The notes under the pieces were generated by a model. That model did not search any database. It was given only the letters and a program-made list of their open reading frames with translations, and had not been told where the DNA came from. This document shows positions 59,417-64,000 of a DNA stretch of 64,000 bases, piece after piece. This stretch comes from JAFECT01 sp963838235. GTDB taxonomy: Bacteria; Pseudomonadota; Alphaproteobacteria; Caulobacterales; Caulobacteraceae. The stretch covers positions 124,001 through 188,000 of the forward strand of contig CAWIQJ010000001.1 of the NCBI GenBank assembly GCA_963838235.1, in the 5' to 3' direction. The position numbers were made by a program, and so were the translations under genes. Numbering within the stretch: the first letter of the stretch is position 1; each line of letters starts with the position of its first letter.

Positions 59417-60265
59417 TCAGTCGAAGCCGAGCTCGGCGCGCAGGGCTCCGGCGGTCACGCCACGGGCGCGGATATCCGCCAGGGTTTCGGTGCGATCGCG
59501 CTTGGCGAAGCGCTTGCCCTCGGCGTCGGTGAGCAGACGGTGGTGGCGATAGACCGGCTCGGGCAAGCCGAGCAGCGCCTGTAACAGACGCTGGATATGC
59601 GCGGCTTCCTTGAGGTCGGCGCCGCGGATGACATGGGTGACGCCCTGCAACGCATCGTCGACGACGACGGCGAGGTGATAGGCGACACCCGCATCCTTGC
59701 GCGCGAGCACCACGTCGCCCGCACTCTCGGGCCGCACGGGGATGACGCCTTCGTCTTCCTCTGTGAACGTCAACGCGTCGAAACGATCACTGAGCGCTTC
59801 ACGCGCGCGATGGAGCGACAGACGCCAGGCGAACGGCTTGCCCGCTTCGATCAACGCGGCTTCTTCGTCCCGCGGCAACGGCGCGCCGCGATAGATCACG
59901 CCGTCGGGCCCTTCGCCCGGTCCATGCGGCGCGCGGCCGATCTCGTCGAGGATCTCGCGCCGCGTCTTGAAACAGCGATAGACTAGGTCGCGTTCGCGCA
60001 GACGCTCAAGCGCTGCGCGATAGGCGTCGAAGTGCTCCGACTGGCGCCTGACCGGCGTCTCCCAATCGAGGCCGAGCCAGGCGAGGTCGTCGTGGATGGC
60101 CTGCTCGAACTCGGGTCGGCAGCGGCCCTGGTCGATGTCCTCGATGCGCAGGACAAAGCGCCCGCCGGCGTCGCGCGCGGCTTGGTGCGCGGTCAGCGCG
60201 GAGAACGCATGGCCGCGATGCAGCAACCCGGTTGGCGAAGGTGCAAAGCGCGTGACGAAGGCCAT
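59417..60265 (-). CDS. gluQ: Glutamyl-Q tRNA(Asp) synthetase
   Basis: A truncated GluRS-like enzyme of 282 residues that attaches glutamate to queuosine in tRNA-Asp. It has VTRFAPSPTGLLHRGHAFSA (HIGH-type HRGH, 16-19), FVLRIEDIDQGRCRPEFEQA, and KRFAKRD in place of KMSKS. It lacks the anticodon-binding domain, as expected. The usual Cys-rich zinc site is mostly absent (only YRCFKTRREI), a form seen in alphaproteobacteria. It is divergent from the glycosylase gene. Confidence 0.9.
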   Translation of the reverse strand: MAFVTRFAPSPTGLLHRGHAFSALTAHQAARDAGGRFVLRIEDIDQGRCRPEFEQAIHDDLAWLGLDWETPVRRQSEHFDAYRAALERLRERDLVYRCFKTRREILDEIGRAPHGPGEGPDGVIYRGAPLPRDEEAALIEAGKPFAWRLSLHRAREALSDRFDALTFTEEDEGVIPVRPESAGDVVLARKDAGVAYHLAVVVDDALQGVTHVIRGADLKEAAHIQRLLQALLGLPEPVYRHHRLLTDAEGKRFAKRDRTETLADIRARGVTAGALRAELGFD

Positions 60266-60336
60266 CGGCGCCCTCTTACCACCGCAAGATGCGGGACGCC
60301 CGGGTCAAGGGCTGCGGCGCCTGCTAGACCGTCCTC

Positions 60337-60999
60337 ATGACCAACCCCGCCCCCACCGCCCGGCAGATCAAGCGTATGCGCGAGGCGTTGGCGGCGATGG
60401 ACCCGGCGCTGACGCCCGTGAACGCCGAGACGCCGGTGTTTGCGTGGCGCACGCGCGATGGCGGCTATACGGGCCTGCTCGAAATCCTGGTCGCCCAGCA
60501 GGTCTCCACCGCCGCTGCCAACGCGATCTGGGGCCGGTTCGTCGCTGGGGTGGGCGAGGTGACGCCCAAGCGGGTGCTGGCGACCTCCGAAGACGAGCTG
60601 CGCAGTTTCGGCCTGTCCCGGCCCAAGGTCCGCTATTTCCGCGCCATCGCCGAGGCGGCCGTGGACGGGCGGATCGATTTTGCCGGCCTGGGCGCGCTCG
60701 ATGACGACGCGGCGCTGGCGGCGCTCCTGGCCCTGACCGGGGTCGGGCGCTGGACGGCGGAAATATATCTGATGTTCAGCGAGCACCGGCTCGACTTCTT
60801 CCCGGGCGCCGACATCGCCCTGCAGGAGGCGATCCGCTGGGCCGACGGGGCGCAAATCCGGCCCGACACGGCCGCCGCCAACGCCCGCGCCGAACGCTGG
60901 TCGCCTTACCGGAGCTGCGCCGCCCACATGCTGTGGCGCTGGTACCGGGCGGTCAAAGCCGGTGAAATGGAGCGGCCGACCGTGGCCTCCAGGTCATAG
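60337..60999 (+). CDS. AlkA-like DNA-3-methyladenine glycosylase
   Basis: A 220-residue HhH-GPD DNA glycosylase that removes alkylated bases. The hairpin is LTGVGRWTAEIYLMF (133-147) and the catalytic Asp159 is in FFPGADIALQEAIRW. LLEILVAQQVSTAAANAIWG precedes it. It lacks the FeS Cys cluster of Nth-type enzymes and the N-terminal AlkA extension, so it is a minimal AlkA/MAG form. Confidence 0.92.
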   Translation: MTNPAPTARQIKRMREALAAMDPALTPVNAETPVFAWRTRDGGYTGLLEILVAQQVSTAAANAIWGRFVAGVGEVTPKRVLATSEDELRSFGLSRPKVRYFRAIAEAAVDGRIDFAGLGALDDDAALAALLALTGVGRWTAEIYLMFSEHRLDFFPGADIALQEAIRWADGAQIRPDTAAANARAERWSPYRSCAAHMLWRWYRAVKAGEMERPTVASRS

Positions 61000-61191
61000 A
61001 GCCGTCACCGGACTTCGCCTATAAGGCGTGCAATTCCTGGTTCCGGCGCCGATTCCCCGGCGCCCCTCCAGGCGGGAACGGAGGCGCGTCTTCAGTCAGG
61101 GCGTTATTTTCCCCGCGTATTCGACGCTGCCGCCGCAGCTCCGCGTGGCCGGACTCACGGGTATTGGGGCGCATAGTCGGGAGGGTGTCGG

Positions 61192-61752
61192 ATGCAGGTT
61201 ATGACCAACCCCCCGTCCGGCTGGCCCGCCCTGGTGTTGAACGCCGACTTCCGGCCGCTGTCCTACTATCCCCTGTCGCTGTGGCCCTGGCAGGAGGTGG
61301 TCAAGGCCGTGTTCCAGGACCGCGTCGATGTGGTCTCCTCCTATGACAAGGTGGTCCACTCGCCCTCGATCGCCTTCCAGCTGCCCAGCGTGGTCGCGCT
61401 CAAGCAATACATCGACCAGGACCGGCCGCCGGCCTTCACCCGGTTCAACCTGTTCCTGCGCGACAGCTTCGCCTGTCGCTACTGCGGCTCGTCGTCGGAG
61501 CTGACCTTCGACCACCTGATCCCGCGCTCGCGCGGAGGCCGCACCACCTGGGAGAACATCGTCACCGCCTGCGCGCCGTGCAATCTGCGCAAGGGCGGCC
61601 GCACGCCGCGCGAAGCGCACATGCACCCGTCGCGCACCCCGCACCGGCCCAACATGTACGAGCTGCAGGACCTCGGCCGCCGGTTCCCGCCCCACTACCT
61701 GCACGAAAGCTGGCTCGACTACCTGTATTGGGACATCGAACTGGAGCCGTAG
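61192..61752 (+). CDS. HNH endonuclease domain protein
   Basis: A 186-residue protein of the type conserved in alphaproteobacteria. The N-terminal domain reads ALVLNADFRPLSYYPLSLWP; the HNH core has CRYCGSSSELTFDHLIPRSR, TWENIVTACAPCNLRKGGRT, with two CxxC zinc pairs and the His of FDHLIP. Conservation across genomes and the lack of a partner methylase suggest a housekeeping, not restriction, role. Confidence 0.9.
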   Translation: MQVMTNPPSGWPALVLNADFRPLSYYPLSLWPWQEVVKAVFQDRVDVVSSYDKVVHSPSIAFQLPSVVALKQYIDQDRPPAFTRFNLFLRDSFACRYCGSSSELTFDHLIPRSRGGRTTWENIVTACAPCNLRKGGRTPREAHMHPSRTPHRPNMYELQDLGRRFPPHYLHESWLDYLYWDIELEP

Positions 61753-61836
61753 TCCAAGCGCTCCGTCTCCCTTCGGTCGCCGATAGGCTGACCCTTGTCG
61801 CGGAGGCGCTATTGCAAGCGTCGGGGTGGGCGGCGG

Positions 61837-62589
61837 ATGCCGGAAATAATCGAGACCGGGCCGAGCGACCAGGGCCCCCCTGACGACGGCGGGGAAGCCA
61901 TGCACGTCCACAAACCCAAGGTGCTCCACAGCCTGCGCGAATTCGCCGGCGAGATCAGCGTGATCATCCTTGGCGTCATCATCGCGCTGGGCCTCGAGCA
62001 GGCGGTGGAAGCGTGGCACTGGGCGCAGCAGACGCGTGAAACCGAGAACGCCCTGCGCGGAGAAATCCAGGAGAGCGTCAACGCCGTCGCCGAACGGCAA
62101 GCGTTCGACGATTGTATGAAGCGTCAACTGGCCGCGCTGGAGACGGCGGCGGTGACCCGCAGGCCGCTCGCGGAACCGTTCGCCAAACTCCCCAGGCGTG
62201 TCGTGCCCGATCTGTATTTAAGTCCGTGGCGCGAATGGACGTCGGGCAGTTGGCAGGCGGCGATGGGCAGCGGCGCGGTCAGCCACATGGATCCTGAGCG
62301 CGTGAACACCTATTCCGAGATCTTCAAATCCATTCAGGACATCGACGACATCACCCGCCGCGAACGAGAGACGGAGGGTGCGCTCGCGCCGCTGGCGGGT
62401 CCGGCCTTCGACCAGTCCGAGGCCAACCGGATTCGCGTCGCCCTCACCAATCTCGATCGGGACCGGAGCGATATCCTCATCGCCGGGCGCGACATTCTGA
62501 ACGATGCGCGCCCCCTCGGCCTGACCCCGGGTCCACATGCCCTGAAGAATGTGTCGAGGTTTCGGAATTTTGTGAGCGTCTGCCGGTAG
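61837..62589 (+). CDS. Single-span membrane protein of unknown function
   Basis: A 250-residue protein (or 229 from ATG 61900). HSLREFAGEISVIILGVIIA, LGLEQAVEAWHW forms a single N-terminal TM helix, followed by a soluble helical domain with ETENALRGEIQESVNAVAER. Proteins of this REF...VLGVxIALxxEQ type are common in Caulobacterales and xanthomonads, with no known function. An in-frame GTG/ATG choice remains open. Confidence 0.7.
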   Translation: MPEIIETGPSDQGPPDDGGEAMHVHKPKVLHSLREFAGEISVIILGVIIALGLEQAVEAWHWAQQTRETENALRGEIQESVNAVAERQAFDDCMKRQLAALETAAVTRRPLAEPFAKLPRRVVPDLYLSPWREWTSGSWQAAMGSGAVSHMDPERVNTYSEIFKSIQDIDDITRRERETEGALAPLAGPAFDQSEANRIRVALTNLDRDRSDILIAGRDILNDARPLGLTPGPHALKNVSRFRNFVSVCR

Positions 62590-62610
62590 GCAGAGCTCCC
62601 GCCTTAGGCG

Positions 62611-63474
62611 CTACTCTGCGTCGAACAGCTTCGCGCGTTTCATCGCAAGAATACGCAGACGCGCGTCGACGAGATCGAAGACCTCGCGCGGCACCTCGTC
62701 GGAGACGATCACGCCGAGATCCTTGGCCTCGTCGCGCATGATCATCTCGCCGTGCGGCCGGGCGCCGTCGCCCAGACTCGCCGCGATGGTCGGGCCATGG
62801 GCGGGATCGACCGTCTTCTGCAACCGCGCCGCCTCACCCTTGGTCATCTTGTCCTTGACGTGCGCGAGCATGAGCAGCCCGTCGCTGATCTGATCGAAGG
62901 ATTTCTTCTCGCGCACATAGTCATAGGCGCTGGCCGGAAAACCGGCGACCTGGATGTCCGTCGGCCCGAGCGCGGCTGTCTCGGTCATGTGGACCACCTG
63001 GGTCGCCAGAGCGATGATCGTGCCGCCCGACATGGCGGCGTAGGGCACGAAAGCTTCCTTCTTGCCTTTGTGCTGCTTCAGCGCCAGCGCGATCATTTCG
63101 GTCGGGGCGACCAGGCCCCCCGGCGTATGCAGCACCACCGCGATGTCGCTGTGTTGTGCGGCGCGGATGCGGCTGACGATATCGAAGGCTTCCTCGTACG
63201 AGATTTCGTCGGGCAATCCCGCCGGACCGAGCGGGAAGTTCGCGAGATCGTGAATAATGTCGATCACCACCCACTTCTTGTGCAGCTTGGCGAGCGCCTT
63301 GTCGTAGTCGACCTGGTAGGCGTCGGCGCTTCGGGAGCGGCGCTCGAAGGCGGTCTTGCGCTCCGTACGCCGCCTGTTCTCTGCGGCGGCGTTGCGCATC
63401 CAGATCATGACGAACGCGATCGCGACGAGACCCGCGATCGCCGCAGCGATAATCAGCAGGGCGGTGTCGGACAT
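62611..63474 (-). CDS. SDH-type ClpP-fold serine protease (membrane anchored)
   Basis: A 287-residue protein. A TM helix (residues about 5-27) anchors it; the rest is a ClpP/crotonase fold with VVIDIIHDLANFP, VVLHTPGGLVAPTEMIALAL and the likely nucleophile Ser149 in VPYAAMSGGTIIALATQVVH, as in the serine dehydrogenase proteinase family. It probably cleaves membrane-associated substrates. The C-terminal tail (LRILAMKRAKLFDAE) is basic. Confidence 0.87.
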   Translation of the reverse strand: MSDTALLIIAAAIAGLVAIAFVMIWMRNAAAENRRRTERKTAFERRSRSADAYQVDYDKALAKLHKKWVVIDIIHDLANFPLGPAGLPDEISYEEAFDIVSRIRAAQHSDIAVVLHTPGGLVAPTEMIALALKQHKGKKEAFVPYAAMSGGTIIALATQVVHMTETAALGPTDIQVAGFPASAYDYVREKKSFDQISDGLLMLAHVKDKMTKGEAARLQKTVDPAHGPTIAASLGDGARPHGEMIMRDEAKDLGVIVSDEVPREVFDLVDARLRILAMKRAKLFDAE

Positions 63475-63697
63475 GCCGCGCGCCTAGCGTCGATCGCCGC
63501 GCGCAGGGACGAAGGCCGCAAGGGCCTGCATGTTCGAAATCGGACGTGCCGGCATTCTCCCCCCACCTGGAGCGCCAAGGTCGCGAACCTCATTGGTGCT
63601 TCGTCCGCAGGTAGAGTCAAGGCGCGGCGGCGGGGCCGGCGGCGTGATCGCGACCGGGTGTGGCGCGGAGCCCTCAGGGGAGGCGAGCCGGGCGTAC

Positions 63698-64000
63698 CTA
63701 CTTCAGGTCCAGCGCCACCGTTTGGCCGTCGTGGGTGACGACGCGCTGCATGATCACCAGCGGGGCGCCGTCGCCGTGGACGGGCTTGGCGCGGGCGATC
63801 AGGAACCAGGCGCCGTCGGGCAGGCCGCTGAAGCTGAAGCGGCCGTCGTCGCCGCAGGCGGTCGAGCGGACGAAGCTGGTGTAGGGCGGCGGCCCGTCGC
63901 CGGCCGAGCGGTCGCGCACCGATTCGACCGAGGCCACCGCGTGCTGGTCCGAACCGTAGAGGTGCAGGGTCCTGGCCGCGGAGTAGGGCGTCTCAGGGGT
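63698..64000 (-). CDS. C-terminal part of a carboxypeptidase-regulatory-like exported protein (partial)
   Basis: The frame is open to the right edge of the window and ends at 63698, giving about 100 C-terminal residues. CGDDGRFSFSGLPDGAWFLI is the core of a carboxypeptidase regulatory-like (CarboxypepD_reg) beta-sandwich, and TLHLYGSDQHAVASVESVRD precedes it. The N terminus and start are outside the window. Related proteins are often secreted and Ca-free; nothing more can be said. Confidence 0.65.
   Translation of the reverse strand, partial: TPETPYSAARTLHLYGSDQHAVASVESVRDRSAGDGPPPYTSFVRSTACGDDGRFSFSGLPDGAWFLIARAKPVHGDGAPLVIMQRVVTHDGQTVALDLK

Overview
This window is chromosomal DNA of a GC-rich alphaproteobacterium, most likely a member of the Caulobacterales (Caulobacter/Phenylobacterium-like). 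Three things support this: the DUF4164-zapA-6S RNA-5-FCL arrangement, the ruvCAB-ybgC-tolQRAB-pal-cpoB-tilS-ftsH-folP order, and alphaproteobacterial small families such as the DUF4908-like protein, PhaR and the Hpt-like protein. There is no rRNA, tRNA, CRISPR array, insertion sequence or complete prophage in the window.

Layout. 0-2.3 kb: zapA, 6S RNA, fau and a YmdB-type phosphoesterase. 2.3-5.5 kb: two unknown small genes, YebC, an orphan tail-tube-like secreted protein and MgtC. 5.5-18.9 kb: Holliday-junction genes, the complete Tol-Pal envelope operon with an extra TolA-C paralogue, tilS, ftsH and folP. 18.9-24.3 kb: a lower-GC island holding one very large leftward SF1 helicase/nuclease/GreA-C gene, the best candidate here for an undescribed system. 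24.4-29.3 kb: thiD, phzF, serC, a pair of inverted palindromic repeats and purA. 29.4-31.6 kb: a receiver/Hpt-like/receiver signalling cassette with altered phospho-sites and a 47-residue acidic gene. 31.6-36.1 kb: rpoH, a RluD-type enzyme, LysE, ExbD and FolE, all leftward. 36.3-43.3 kb: cysS, a serine penicillin-recognising protein, small enzymes, GtrA, an IscU-like protein, yidD and thrS. 43.3-49.1 kb: HMG-CoA lyase, membrane glycosyltransferases and PhaR. 49.3-55.4 kb: phaA, phaB, a DUF4908-like protein, gloB, a methyltransferase, SixA and pyrD. 55.5-64 kb: hydrolases, cold-shock protein, DMT transporter, gluQRS, AlkA-like glycosylase, HNH protein, SDH-type protease and a partial gene.

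How the genes work together. The Tol-Pal block couples outer-membrane constriction to division. RuvABC, the AlkA-like glycosylase and perhaps the helicase handle DNA. PhaR next to PhaA and PhaB is a polyhydroxybutyrate module. FolP, FolE and fau serve folate metabolism.

Quality caution. At least fifteen genes, including the essential purA, thrS, rpoH and pyrD, are interrupted by single-base indels. These are mostly one-base insertions and are densest between about 47.6 and 55.2 kb. The likeliest explanation is residual consensus error, so broken frames here should not be read as pseudogenes without reads. Interrupted genes are given as one CDS covering the whole reconstructed gene.
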